Part shown: positions 43,129 through 55,702 of the stretch, one piece after another | Position numbering within the stretch: the first letter of the stretch is position 1 | Layout: each line of letters starts with the position of its first letter | Origin: Glandiceps talaboti | Taxonomy: Eukaryota; Hemichordata; Enteropneusta; Spengelidae | NCBI RefSeq assembly: GCF_964340395.1 | Contig: NC_135566.1 | Coordinates: 23,223,135 to 23,287,134, forward strand | DNA length: 64,000 nucleotides | Reading direction: 5' to 3' | Made by a program: the position numbers and the translations under genes | Notes under the pieces: model-generated | The model's input: only the letters and a program-made list of their open reading frames with translations | Told to the model about the DNA's origin: nothing | The model's database searches: none

Positions 43129-43831
43129 AAGACCATCACACATTAAATGTGACGCAAGTTCACCTACATGTATCCATACAATTTAGTGGCATTTGCTAAC
43201 CACAACAATATTGCTACCGTGTATCATGTGTTGGAATGATTTCCTGCTAAAGTTATCCATTATCAGTAATTTCCCTGCCATTTCTGATCATCAATCAATT
43301 TCCATCTTTAGCGATTATGTAAGAATGATGTTGCCTCTCAGGGGAAAGGGGCTAACAACATAGTTATAAAATCTGACATGTCTCCATCTTTCTTTTTCTT
43401 CCTAGAATAAATGGTCAATTATTCGATTTCACATTTACTAACATGCCACTTCATTAAAGTGTGTGGCTCAAACTTTAGTATCACATAGTATCAGTGATGT
43501 TTAAAAAGAGTTATGACTGATATGACACACTGCTGTTGATCATCTATGGAGAACAATAGGTATGTTACATTTTTAACTTGTTCACATTCTCTGGTTTAAT
43601 TCATTTATTCCCTGACTGATATTGATTAACTTTATTTACTAATACTATGATTTTTCGAACTTAAATGAGAATTAATTTACAGTATTAAAACAGAAGAATC
43701 TATTGAGTGATTAAATAGTTTCAATATAATACTAAACATCATTATTTGCATGATTAATGATTTTCGGTAATTAGGATATATCAAAAGAATCAGGGCTTGA
43801 AGGTAACGATTGTCCGATTGCCCACGACAAG
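43129..43831. other. Unassigned sequence
   Basis: AT-rich, no recognisable coding trace or terminal repeats. Confidence 0.4.
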
Positions 43832-44715
43832 TTAACCCTTTGCGACCGACAGGCACCTGAGGGTGTATATGTATGCATATACACTTTGACTCGAATGTAT
43901 GATGTCATTATTCATTATAGGGGGTTATTAGTAATTCAATTGCCTACAAATTGGCACCAAGAGTACATTGATATGTAAATTACTGTTTACCATAACACGA
44001 CAAACAGGTCAGCGGTCAGAATTCGAAGTTAACAGAAAATTTATGAATGAAAATTTAAATATGGCGACCAGAGAAAACAACGAACTATCAGTGGGCGTCA
44101 TAATAACTGATACTTTTTATTCGTCATCTCATTCTGACATTCTGATTTATTTTCTGACATAGAGGATGACATACCATTAGCCAGGTTAGTTCGACATAAC
44201 TCAGATGATGAGGCAGAATTAAATATTTCACCAGATTACAGAGACGACTCCAGTATCAGTAGTACTAGTGCTGGCAGTAGTGACAATGACTCGATTGAGT
44301 GGTCGCGTGACATAACTGATGTTGATGACTTTGAATTTAACGAAAATTCAGGAATAAATTTTGATTTCAATGATAAATCAGTGAAAGATGTTATTGAATG
44401 TTTTTTTCACTCCGGAACTTATAAAATAGTAACTGAATGAACTAACCGCTATCTATGCTGATTGTGATCCAAACAACCAGAAGTCTGCGTGGGAAGCTAT
44501 ATCCATCGATCATCTTGAAGTGTTTTTAGGTCTAACTTTAGCGATGGAATTAGTTGACAAGAAGGGATCGATCGTTCAAGGAGTATTGGTCTAAATATTG
44601 GCTAATGTAGACTCCTGCTTTTGGAAAACACATGCCTCGTCACCTGTACTATCAAATTTTATGATATCTACATTTTGTTGATAATGAAACCCTACCCACT
44701 GATCGAAATTATCAT
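43832..44715 (+). pseudogene. piggyBac-type transposon, 5' part
   Basis: Begins TTAA followed by CCCTTTGCGACC, the target site and terminal motif of piggyBac elements. From 44162 one frame reads DDIPLARLVRHNSDDEAEL, an acidic serine-rich N-terminus, and SVKDVIECFFHSGTYKIVTE. After a 1-nt shift near 44438: ADCDPNNQKSAWEAISIDHL, EVFLGLTLAMELVDKKGSI. After further damage: EYWSKYWLM, TPAFGKHMPRHLYYQIL and YLHFVDNETLPTDRNYH. These match the first part of the DDE_Tnp_1_7 transposase (YWS...F...LHF-DN). The catalytic core and the right end are missing; a TATG repeat (44711-44750) follows. Confidence 0.85.
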
Positions 44716-44750
44716 GTATGTATGTATGTATGTATGTATGTATGTATGTG
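44711..44750 (+). repeat. (TATG)n microsatellite
   Basis: About nine tetranucleotide units, directly at the break in the piggyBac relic. Confidence 0.9.
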
Positions 44751-45241
44751 ATGCAAAACAACTTCGTGCGGCTAAAAATAATAATGCATAGTCAGATTGT
44801 ATACGGAGTACTGAGATGTGATTGCTTTTATTTTAATACATAACATGTACCACACAGTAGCAATCGATGTAAAAAGATCCAACATACATGTAACTCTGAT
44901 GTTGCAATTCAGTGTTGCCATTTTTGTCTACCTGGAAAATTACTGCGTATATTGTGGCAAACACAGGTTCATATGGACACAGCACAGCACAGTACAGTCA
45001 TTGATACATCATGCTCTCACATCAAAACAGAAATAAATAAAACAAAAACTTGCACTGTGTAAGACATGCCTAGCCATAGTTCTCTTCAGCATGTGAACAA
45101 TTTTATTTTACAAGACAAAAATAGTCGTAGTTGATACAGCACCATGCCACAGTAGGCCTTCAGTTTAATAGCACGGGCAGTTTTTTGAAACATATTAAAA
45201 CTACTTTGTGTCACTGTGTGGATGTTAATGAACCCAATCAA
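44751..45241. other. Unassigned sequence
   Basis: No gene, element end or array recognised. Confidence 0.4.
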
Positions 45242-47003
45242 GACCAGATGTAAACTGAATGTCTTCTGTAAGGGCAAAGTTTTTGAGATTGTCTTTCCTA
45301 CAGACAATTGTTGGAATACAACAGAACATATGTAATAAGTTATTTTTTCTCATTGATTGCTATTTGCTCATTGCTGTTAGTGATCTCCTGGCAAACCACA
45401 ACATGTACTGTGACATTTGTTGAGAATGTAAAAAAAAATAAGGGCATCATCATACTTTAGACAACATTTCCTGACGAGAAACTATTTTTTCCTTTTTAGT
45501 GGCCTACAAAAATATGCCAATAATTCATTAAAACTAAAAGCTACATAAATAATATTTTCAAGACAAGTGCGCTTTGGTATCGCAAATGCATGTATCAAAT
45601 TATATTGGATTTGAAGTGTGCATTCTTCAGATATAGTCTAATTACCGAAAACCATTAATTATGTAAATTTCTCGTTAATATTCTTGGGATGTTTACTGAA
45701 ACCTAATCAGTTCTTGTCACTACCATACAGAACACATGCAATAAATTTCGTTTGAATTGAGCCAGTCGTGTTTTAGAAAATGGTGATAAAGTCGCACCAC
45801 TTTAGACGACATTTCCTGACGAGAAACTATTTTTTTCTTTTTTGTGGCCAATCGGAAATATGCTACTCGATATATACGGATTGCTAAGAAAGACATTCAG
45901 CAAGCACAAGTCAGCATGGCACACACATAGTGTATTCTATATGCATCTGGAGGCTTCTAATCTACTTTCATTTAGTCTCCACTAACTTTAACTGTCTTGG
46001 GGGCATTCATTCCACTACTTTTGGGCCTTTTCCCCTTGTTCAATTACCCCAATACAGTTTACAGTCAGCTGAAAACTAATCAATCAGCTCATTTCGAATA
46101 CAAATTCATTCACCTAGCTATGTCTGCCGGGTCCTCCCCAGGTAGCTAGTATACAGACGCCTGCCGGGTCCTCCCCAGGTGCTCTTCTCGGCTTACTGCA
46201 AATTACCCCTGTACAATTCACCACCTAGCTATGTCTGCCGGGTCCTCCCCAGGTAGCTATGGTTACGACACCTGCCGGGTCCTCCCCGGGTGATCTTTTC
46301 GGTTTACTTATGTTTTACATTCAGGAGCACACATAGGACCTATCTGCTGGGACCTCCCCAGGTAGCCTATACTCCTTACACCTGCTGGTGATCTTCCCAG
46401 CTGCAAGTGGTGCTGAGTAGCCCTCAAGATAGCCAAAGTTTGTGTATGTATTTCGTTATTGATTTAACAAGTTAGTTTGTTACTAGGACATTAAAGCTCA
46501 AGTTTTTTTACTTCATTCTACATTCACACAAGGACAGTAACAAGTACCCAATATGTGGGTATAAAATGGTGATAAAGTCGCACCACTTTAGACGACATTT
46601 CCTGACGAGAAACTATTTTTTTCTTTTTTGTGGCCAATCAGAAATATGCCAATAACTTATTAAAACTAAAAGCTACATTAGTAATATTTTCAGGACAGGT
46701 GCGCTTTGGTATCGCAAATGTGTGTACCAAGTTATAATGAATTTGAAGCTTGCATTCCTGAGATATAGCCTAATTACTGAAAATCATTAATTACGTGAAT
46801 TGCTTATTAATATTCACGAGATTTTTACTAAAACCTAATCAAGTCTTGCCATTACCCTACGGAATACATCTTCAAAATCTTGTTTGAATTGAGCAAGCCG
46901 TTATGGAGAAAACTATGACACAGACAGACAGACACACACACACACACACACACAGACTTCCACCCACTAAATACATCTCTTCCTTACGGAAGAAAAAATG
47001 AGA
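45242..47003 (+). repeat. Diverged family A element with internal insertion
   Basis: Starts CCAGATGTAAACTGAATGTC and TTCTGTAAGGGC. Ends with a CA/CAGA repeat (46918-46955), ACATCTCTTCCTTACGGAAG and AAAAAATG. The same older subfamily as 17747-19567. A segment GATAAAGTCGCACCACTTTA...GTGGCCAATC is present twice (45784 and 46569), flanking a foreign block of about 700 bp. Confidence 0.7.
46118..46400 (+). repeat. CTGCCGGGTCCTCCCCAGGT motif array
   Basis: Six occurrences of a 20-bp motif near 46124, 46162, 46232, 46272, 46341 and 46380, the last two degenerate. Spacing alternates about 38-40 and 70, so the larger unit is about 109 bp (CACCTAGCTATGTCTGCC... then CACCTGCCGGG...). It lies in the GC-richer block between the two GATAAAGTCGCACCAC copies. 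Function unknown; could be an LTR enhancer array or the product of local duplication. Confidence 0.8.
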
Positions 47004-47641
47004 ACATAGTTTTCAACAGAGATAGCTAATCTGACAAAACTTTCCAATGACTGTGAGGCGAGCTAGCCACTTCACTAACACTGATCATAGACTGTACACT
47101 CAGGAAGACGCATGATATACGTCTAAAGCCTTACAGGAAGGGCTCAATCAATGGGGAAAACCCTAGCATTCGGTCCTGATGTGGCCATGGAAAATCAGAC
47201 TACCATATTTTTCTTAAAAACTTAAAAATGGCAAATCAAAGACATTTAGCGACATTGCAAACCATAGATTTTGGAGTACATGTACACATAAAAACGAACA
47301 TTTCCAAGACTTACTCACCATCCATCCATGAACAATGACTCACCCACATGTTAATACAATGCCTCATGTGTTGTCTTATCTTGAAGCCCTGTCATTTTCG
47401 GGGAATTAGAATGTACCATTTTCTTCATTTCAGTGACATTTTAGAAAGTAGTGTGGTGTAGGTCGACAACAAAAGACAGAGTGTGTTTACATGTTACACG
47501 TTAATGTGGCCCTGAATTCATATGACACAAGGTTCGACCAGGGATGTATAAACCTCGTCCTATTTTTTTTAAATTCATTATCATTGTTTATTTCAAAATT
47601 AGCCACCCTACCTGGGGTAGTGTTTGTTATGCTGAGTTCAA
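47004..47641. other. Unassigned sequence
   Basis: No coding trace recognised on either strand. Confidence 0.4.
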
Positions 47642-49019
47642 AAAATACCGCCAATGGCATTGAAGCACAACTGTACAGTTTTTTAAAAATGTTTATCCAT
47701 ATGCTAGTCCATGCTAACAATAGGTGTTCATTTGCTGAATCCAGTTGCCTATCCAACCATGTTGCTACCTTTGCAATATAAGCGACCATTTCTCTGTTGC
47801 TATGGGCGTGGTCATGTTGCTAGATATATTTGCATACATTTTTGAATGTTTTTGTTCACCTGAGTATGAATTCCTGATATTATCTTTGCAATATATGTGA
47901 TCATTTGACTTGCTATGGGCGCGATCTTGTTGCTAGGCAAATTAACATACATTTTATGAATGTTTATTCATTTGTCTATTAATCCCCATTATCTTCGCAA
48001 TATACAGGATTATTTGGCTGTTGCTATGGGCATGGTCTTATCGCTAGGCACATTTGCATACATTTTTTGAATGTTTATTCATTTGTCTTTCAATTCCTGT
48101 TGTTACCTTCATAATATATGTGATCATTTGGATGTTGCTATATGTATGGGCGTGGTCTTGTTGTTTGGCAGATTTGCATACATTTTTTGAATGTTTTTTT
48201 AATTGTCTATTAATCCCTTTTATCTTTGTGAACTACACGACCATTTGGCTGTTGCTATGGGCGTGATCATGGTTGCTAGGGATATTTGAATATATTTTTT
48301 GAATGTTTACTCACTTGCTTACCAGAAGATGTTATTTAACCAAAATATACTGCCATTTGGTTGTTGCTAAGGCGTGGTCATGGTTGCTAGGGCCAATTTT
48401 GTCAAAATGTTTTGATGAAAATCTGCAGAATAACACTTTCAGAAACATCTAACCAAGTTTCAGACTCATTGACCAAGTACTTTTTGAGATATAAGTTTTT
48501 TACCAAAAATGAACATTTTTTTACATCCAATTTGCATATCACTCAAGAAATCATTGTATGCTTAATTTTTCTTTGTCCATACATCCCTAGATGCTTTCCC
48601 ATTAAATTTCAGCCCAATCTGCTCAATTGTTTTGGAATTAGAGATTTTTGACCAAAAAGACACATTTTAGCCCTAATTTGCATATCACTCATGGGACCAT
48701 CATATCATGAACAATTCTTAAGTAAAAACACCCTGAAGAATGTTTCACCCAAATTTCAGTCCAATCTGCCCAGTCGTTTTTGAGTTTAGTTTTTTGACCA
48801 AAAATCACATTTTTTTACCCAAATCACAAACCGGTGGTAAGATCATTTTGATTTGAACAATTTTCCAACTAGACACCCAATGTAATAGACCCACCAAATA
48901 TCATGGCAATCGGTTTTTGACTTTAAGTTGTTTACACACACACACACACACACACACACAGAGACAGACGCCAGGCGATCCCTATAGCACTACTGAACCT
49001 CAGTTCAGTTGTGCTAAAA
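47642..49019 (+). repeat. Family B element, copy 2 (complete)
   Basis: AATACCGCCAATGGCATTG, AGCACAACTGTACAG at the left. About five TTGCTATGGGCGTGGTC tandem units. A CA repeat at 48934-48959 and GAGACAGACGCC. It ends with the hairpin AGCACTACTGAAC-CTCA-GTTCAGTTGTGCT and AAAA. Confidence 0.9.
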
Positions 49020-49119
49020 TTTAAAATGTCATTTTATGAACATATGTTTCCATGGTAACCAAAATCACTATTATAAGCTAATTATTTTCCAAAATTTGAC
49101 ATAAAACATGAAAAAACAA

Positions 49120-50371
49120 CCAGATTTAAACTGAATGCCTCCCGTAAGGGAATCACTAATTATGTAAATAACTCATTAAACTAAAAAGCTATGGTAACAG
49201 GCTTTGTTTTTTGGACAAGCATGCTTTCTTAGGTTAATGTATGTAAGAGTGTATGATACTGCTTAATTACTGAATATCATTCATTCTTCAAAATACTCAT
49301 TAAAAGAGAAAAAGTTGTAGCAACAAACTTCATAGAACAGGTGCGTATTATTATGATGTACGTATCATATTATACGAAATTTGAAGCTTGCATTTTTAAG
49401 ATACAACCTAGTTACCTAAAATCATTAATTATGCAAATTTTTCATTAAAACTAAGCTATATAAAAGATTTTATAGGACATATCCGCTTTGTTATAGTTAA
49501 CGTATGTACTAAATTGTATTGAAATTAAAGTATGCAGTCTTAAGATATAGCCTAATTACCGAAAATCATTAATTATCCAAATTATTCATTAACACTGTAA
49601 GGTACATCAACTAACTATATAGGACATACACAATTTGTTATGGTTAATGTATGTACTGAATTGTATTGAAATTGAAGTATGCAGTCGTAAGATATAGCCT
49701 AATTATCAAGAATCATTAATTATGCAAATTATTCATTAACACTGAAAGGTACACCAACAAGCTTTACAGGACACATGTGATTGTTATGGTTAACGTGTGT
49801 ACTGAATTATATTGGAATTGAAGTATGTATTCTTAAGATATAGCCTAATTACTAAAAATCATTAATTATGCAAATTATTCATAAACACTGTATGGTGCAT
49901 CAACAAACTTGATAGGACATATGTGTTTTCTTGTGGTTAATGTATGTACTAAATTATGTTGAATTTGAAGTATGATATAGCCTAATTACCAAAAATAATT
50001 AATTATGCAAATTTTTCATTAACGCTGTAAGATACATCAACGAATTTTATAGGACAAATGTATGTTGTTATGTTGAATGAATATACTAAATTATATTGAA
50101 ATTGAAGTACGCAGTCTTAAGATATTGCGTAATTAGTTGATTTCATTAATATGCAAATTTCTCTAATTAAACATTAACAGATCTGGCTCAAAACCTAATC
50201 AGGTCTAGCTATTACCCTAAAGATTATATATCCCAAATTTCATTACAATTGAGCCAGCCGATTTTTAGAAAATGATGACACAGACACACAGACAGACAGA
50301 CAGACAGACAGACAACAGACACACAGACAGACCTTCCCCTTTTAATACCTCCCGTACCCTTACGGGAGGTA
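49120..50371 (+). repeat. Family A element, copy 2 (complete)
   Basis: 1252 bp. CCAGATTTAAACTGAATGCC and TCCCGTAAGGG at the left. Tandem units with starts at 49542, 49689 and 49835 (period 146-147). A CAGA repeat (50281-50332). Terminal hairpin ACCTCCCGTACCC-TTACGGGAGGT. Very close to the copies at 32961 and 54453, so the family spread recently. Confidence 0.92.
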
Positions 50372-50618
50372 AAAATAACTAAAAAGATTTCCTTGTTTTT
50401 GGCATGTATGTTTAACATATATGATTCAGTGCTACCCGTTGTAACACAAATTATTTAACATAAAATAGGAGAATTGTTTCCATGGAAATGTAAATTAGGC
50501 TTAACATTTTAAGTTCCAAACCAATGTATGATATGAACTCGCAAGGCAATTTCAAATACAGTGTATGGCTGGCCGGCCTGTGAATGATATCACCGATGAT
50601 CGGTAATTTTTCTTTTAC
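50372..50618. other. Unassigned spacer
   Basis: Between family A copy 2 and a LINE; no feature recognised. Confidence 0.4.
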
Positions 50619-53508
50619 ATGCATGTGTCAGGTAACAAGGACAAACATATCATCGTAGCTGGGGACTTCAACCTCCCACACATAGATTGGGAACATTGTT
50701 CCATAACACCAGGAGCCCCTCAGGCAAGTCAGCATCAAGAATTTTTAAACATCATGAATGACCACGGACTCCAACAAATACAAATGAAACCAACTAGATT
50801 GAATAACATACTAGATGTATACCTAACAAATCATCCTAGTTTAGTGAAATCATGCGATACCATTCCAGGGATATCCGATCATCATATGGTTGTGGTAGAC
50901 TCTGACCTTAAACCTAAGTATAACAAACCCAAGAGGAGAAAGGTATATACAAGTACAACAAAGCAAATTGGGTAAACATAAAGAAAGCAGTTAACAGCCT
51001 AGGAGAGAGTATTATCAAACAAAAACAGGATGATGTGGAATCAAAGTGGACCAACTTGAAAGAAGGTCTCATAAAAATAATGGATAACGACATTCCTTCA
51101 AAACTGACACTTAAAAGACTCAACCTTCCTTGGATTAACAATCATCTAAGAAAGGAATTGAGAAAAAAACATAAACTATTTCAAAAAGCTAAGAGAGAGA
51201 AAACATCTGAAGCATGGAACATTTACAAAGAACACAAGAGAACCACAGAGGAATGTAAGACAAGCTCATTGGGAGTATGTCAACAATACCATGGGAAAAC
51301 AACTGGAGAAGGGAACAATAAATCATTTTGGAAATACATAAAAGCAAAAAGACATGATAACATCAGTGTAGCAGGGATAAAAAGTGACGGTGTACTACAC
51401 CAGGACAGAAAAATGAAGGCAGAGCTTTTAAATAACCAATTTAAGTCAGTTTTTACAAAAGATATATTCCCTCCTCTCCCAGAGAAACAATATCCAAAAA
51501 TGCTCGACATCAAAATTAAACAGGACGGAGTGGAGAAACTACTTGGAAAACTGTGTACCCACAAATCAAGCGGGCCAGACAATATTTCCCATTATATCCT
51601 GAAGACCTGTCCTACAGAACCTGCTCCAGTCATTACTAATACATTTCAACAAAGCCTGAACACTGGTACTTTACCTGCAGACTGGAGAAACGCCAACATA
51701 AGTCCAGTAAAGGGAAATAAACACCTGGCCAGCAATTACTGACCCATATCTCTTACCATTGTATGTTGTAAGACTCTAGAACATATCATCTGCAGTCATA
51801 TACTGGAACATCTGGAACAACATAACATATTAACATCACAACAACATGGTTTTAGAAGTGGCCATTCATGTGAAAGTCAGCTAATAATTACTATGCATGA
51901 TATTTTCCAAACATATGATCAAAAAATTCAAACAGACATGGCCATATTGGACTTCAGCAAAGCTTTTGATACGGTTCCACATAGAAAGTTACTCTACAAA
52001 CTGCAGAACTACGGGATCTCCGGAAACACACACTCATGGATAAGATCATTATTAACACAAGGAGAGCAGAGAGTAGTTGTAGACAGAGAGTACGCGTCAT
52101 CGTGTACGGTCGACTCTGGGGTACCCCAGGGCACAGTACTAGGCCCCTAGCTGCAATAATTGTAGCGTTTGATGTGATTTTGAGGGCTTTTTCGTCTGTT
52201 TTTGTGCCTTTTTTCGTTCTGACGTTTACCCCGAATCAAACGCTACAATTCCTCTAATGCAAATGCAAATAGACGAGACCACATTGAAAATGTGAGCAAG
52301 GGGTCAGCGTACTACCCGTTTCAAACTGCTGCATGCCTTGCTACATTTGCCGATTTTGACGGAATTGGGATACCTATGAACACTTCTTTGGTCTTGAAGG
52401 CTCCGTAATTAATGTTGGCGTTAGGAAATGTCCGATATTTTGCCAGGTAAGGCGTAATTTAACAGTAAAGTCTGCCCAACTTTGCAATTCAGATCTGAAT
52501 CGGTTCCGTCTATTTGCATTTGCGTTAGAGGAATTGTAGCGTTTGATTTGGGTTAAACATCGGAACGAAAAAGGCATAAAAACAGACGAAAAAGCCCTCA
52601 AAATCACATCAAACGCTACAATTATTGCAGCTACTAGGCCCCTTGTTGTTTCTTTGTCACATCAACGACCTACCACAATGTGTGTCCTCCCAAGTACGTC
52701 TCTTCGCAGACGACTGTCTGCTCTACAGACAAATAAATGACATAGATGACCAAGTCAGTTTACAACAGGATCTTAAGTCATTGAAGAAGTGGGCGAATAA
52801 TTGGGTATGTGCTTTAATGCTACAAAGTGCTACCTCATGTCCATCAGAAGGAGCAGGTCACCCCTTCAATATAATTACATGTTGGACAACCATATCTTAG
52901 AACAAGTGAGGGACAATCTATACCTCGGAATCACCATTAGTAAAAACTTACAGTGGTCCACACACAAAAATAACATTTCAAATCGTTCAAATGCGGTTTT
53001 AGGACTTATCCGTCGCAACTTGAAACATTGTTCAAAAAATCTCAAAATAACAGCCTATATATCACTAGTCCGCTCTATCCTAGACTACTCTTCAGTGGTT
53101 TGGGACCCCTACCTTAAGAAGGATATTGATCGACTTGAAGGGATATAACGTCGCGCAGCCAGGTTTGTTTATAATGACTACAGCAGACACAGCAGTGTTA
53201 CAAAAATGATACATGATCTTCACTGGCAACCCTTGGTAGAACGCAGGAGAGATCAGCGATTAGTGCTCCTCTACAAGATTGTACAAAGCCTTGTAGCCAT
53301 TCCTGCCGACACGCCATTTTCATTTAACATTAGACCATCTAGGTGATCACATTCAAAGGCAATTAAAATACCTATGTGTAAAACTGAAACATGCAAACAT
53401 TCATTCATACCATTAACTATTGTAGACTGGAATCGGTTACCGAAAAACATTGTCACTAGCAACACAACAGAACAATTTAAGACTGCACTAGCAGCCAACA
53501 GGGACTAA
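50619..53508 (+). pseudogene. CR1/L2-like LINE, 5' truncated
   Basis: Endonuclease C-terminus: HIIVAGDFNLPHIDWEH, LDVYLTNHPSLV, GISDHHMVVVDSD. Linker: LNLPWINNHLRKELRKKHKL. Reverse transcriptase: HKSSGPDNISHYILK, QHGFRSGHSCESQL, AILDFSKAFDTVPHRKLL, VDSGVPQGTVLGP, then after an insertion LLFLCHINDLP and VRLFADDCLLYR. C-terminal part: DNLYLGITISKNLQW, LDYSSVVWDP, RRAARFVYNDYSRHSSVT and WNRLPKNIVTSNTTEQFK, to a TAA at about 53508. Stops at 51740 and 53147 and several frameshifts make it dead. A fold-back element splits the RT at 52149-52632. Clade inferred from the style of the RT and C-terminal block. Confidence 0.9.
52149..52632. mobile_element. Long-TIR fold-back (MULE-like) element
   Basis: 484 bp with inverted arms of about 130 bp, nearly identical (AGCTGCAATAATTGTAGCGT at 52149; its inverse ending at 52632). 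Flanked by the exact 11-bp duplication ACTAGGCCCCT (52138-52148 and 52633-52643). Removing element and one copy restores GTVLGP-LLFL of the LINE. Each arm contains ATTGTAGCGTTTGAT and, about 70 bp on, its inverse, so the arms themselves can fold. Duplications of 9-11 bp and long arms suggest a Mutator-like MITE. No coding capacity. Confidence 0.9.
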
Positions 53509-53570
53509 TGACTGAGCGCACTCACCTACCCTGGAAAAATTTTGCTCAGTAGTGAGCTAGTTTCCAGTAT

Positions 53571-54452
53571 TTATACAGATACATATGCATGATCAACACA
53601 AATCAACTTTAGTACTGCATTTTTGTGAATGTTTATGTTTTGTAAGACAGATGTAAAGTTCCCGATGATGCTGACATGAGTTTTTTTACAGTAGTGAGAA
53701 TGTAAACAAATATGGCCACCTGTATGATCACATAGTGAAACATCGATCGGAACTTCCATGTGTGAAGTACTTCTTACCTCAACTTCAAGTTGATAACTAA
53801 ACCATTGTCGCAACCCACAGCCTCTTTTACGGCACCATCCATTGTGTGTCCTACCAGTTCGCGAAAGAAATGACAGCTCTGGTTTGCGAGAATGAACTAA
53901 ATATGTAACACAGTACATGTATTGGAAAGTGTATTGGAGAGTATGTAATCTTAGTGTGCATCATTGTACTGATGAATACATATAACAACACATGCATTCA
54001 AAATACAAGGTATTTAATATCATAATGTACATGACGATGTGTATGTGTGGATTTATCATGAGTGAATGTTTATGAAGACATTTGTGTGGATATGAGTGAT
54101 AATAAATGATAGTAAAATAGGACCCCATATTTTCAGCAGTGATGGGTCCCTGGGACTCACTGGTTTCAAAGTCTAGCGCAATCCCTGGTGCTCGGTATGT
54201 CATGGAAGACATTTTCAAAGGTTCTATTAGTTCAATATCGCCATCTTTCAGCTTGGGATATGAACCCCTTTTGCCGTTCACTGGTTTACATGATACACAT
54301 TGTTGCCATATACGAGCGAAATGGTGCACCATCTGCAAGCAGGACGGACTCATAGGGGTCTATGAGTTTCCGACACATGTATTCATTCTCAATGGAACCC
54401 CCGGCCATTACACATCCCTGTATCAGTAAAGTAATGTCCTGCCAATTTAAAA
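53571..54452 (-). pseudogene. Unrecognised frameshifted coding remnant
   Basis: Minus strand near 54449-54288 reads WQDITLLIQGCVMAGGSIEN, EYMCRKLIDPYESVLLADGA and PFRSYMATMCIM. Shifting one frame from about 54300 down to 54125 it reads CKPVNGKRGSYPKLKDGDIE, LIEPLKMSSMTYRAPGIALD and FETSESQGPITAENMGSY. The two parts look like one protein broken by an indel. I do not recognise it. Further down, a second open stretch (53918-53571, LSFLSRTGRTHNGWCRKRGC...) may or may not belong. Bounded by a LINE and family A copy 3. Confidence 0.4.
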
Positions 54453-55621
54453 CCAGATTTAAACTGAATGCCTCCCGTAAGGGAATCACTAATTATGTAA
54501 ATAACTCATTAAACTAAAAAACTATGGTAACAGGCTTTGTTTTTTGGACAAGCATGCTTTCTTAGGTTAATGTATGTAAGAGTGTATGATACTGCTTAAT
54601 TACTGAATATCGTTCATTATTCAAAATACTCATTAAAGGAAAAAGTTGTAGCAACAAACTTCATAGGACAGGTGCGTATTATTATGATGTACATATCATA
54701 TTATACGAAATTTGAAGCTTGCATTTTTAAGATACAACCTAGTTACCTAAAATCATTAATTATGCAAATTTTTCATTAAAACTAAGCTATATAAAAGATT
54801 TTATAGGACATATTCGCTTTGTTATGGTTAACATATGTACTAAATTGTATTGAAATTGAAGTATGCAGTCTTAAGATATAGCCTAATTACCGAAAATCAT
54901 TAATTATGCAAATTATTCATTAACACTGTAAGGTACATCAACTAACTTTATAGGACATACACAATTTGTTATGGTTAATGTATGTACTGAATTGTATTGA
55001 AATTGAAGTATGCAGTCGTAAGATATAGCCTAATTACCAAGAATCATTAATTATGCAAATTATTCATTAACACTGAAAGGTACACCAACAAGCTTTACAG
55101 GACATATGCGATTGTTATGGTTAACATGTGTACTGATTTTATATTGGAATTGAAGTATGTATTCTTATGATATAGCCAAATTACCGAAAATCATTAATTA
55201 TGCAAATTATTCATTAACAATGTACGGTGCATCAACAAACTTGATATGACATATGTGTTTTCTTATGGTTAACGTATGTACTAAATTATGTTGAATTTGA
55301 AGTATGTATTCTTAAGATATAGCCTAATTACCAGAAATAATTAATTATGCAAATTATTCATTAACGCTGTAAGGTACATCAACTAACTTTATAGGACAAA
55401 TGTATGTTATTATGTTTAACGAATATACTAAATTATATTGAAATTGAAGTATGCAGTCTTAAGATATTGGGTAATTAGTTGATTTCGTTAATATGCAAAT
55501 TTCTCTAATTAAACATTAACAGATCTGGCTCAAAATCTAATCAGGTCTAGCTATTACCCAAAAGATTATATATCCCAAATTTCATTACAATTGAGCCAGC
55601 CGATTTTTAGAAAATGATTAC

Positions 55622-55652
<31 letters not shown>

Positions 55653-55702
55653 CACAGACAAACATTCCCCTTTTAATACCTCCCGTATCCTTACGGGAGG
55701 TA
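54453..55702 (+). repeat. Family A element, copy 3 (complete)
   Basis: 1250 bp, same order and almost the same length as 49120-50371: 5' TCCCGTAAGGG, tandem units of about 147 bp, CAGA repeat at 55624-55650, terminal hairpin CCTCCCGTATCC-TTACGGGAGG. Confidence 0.92.
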
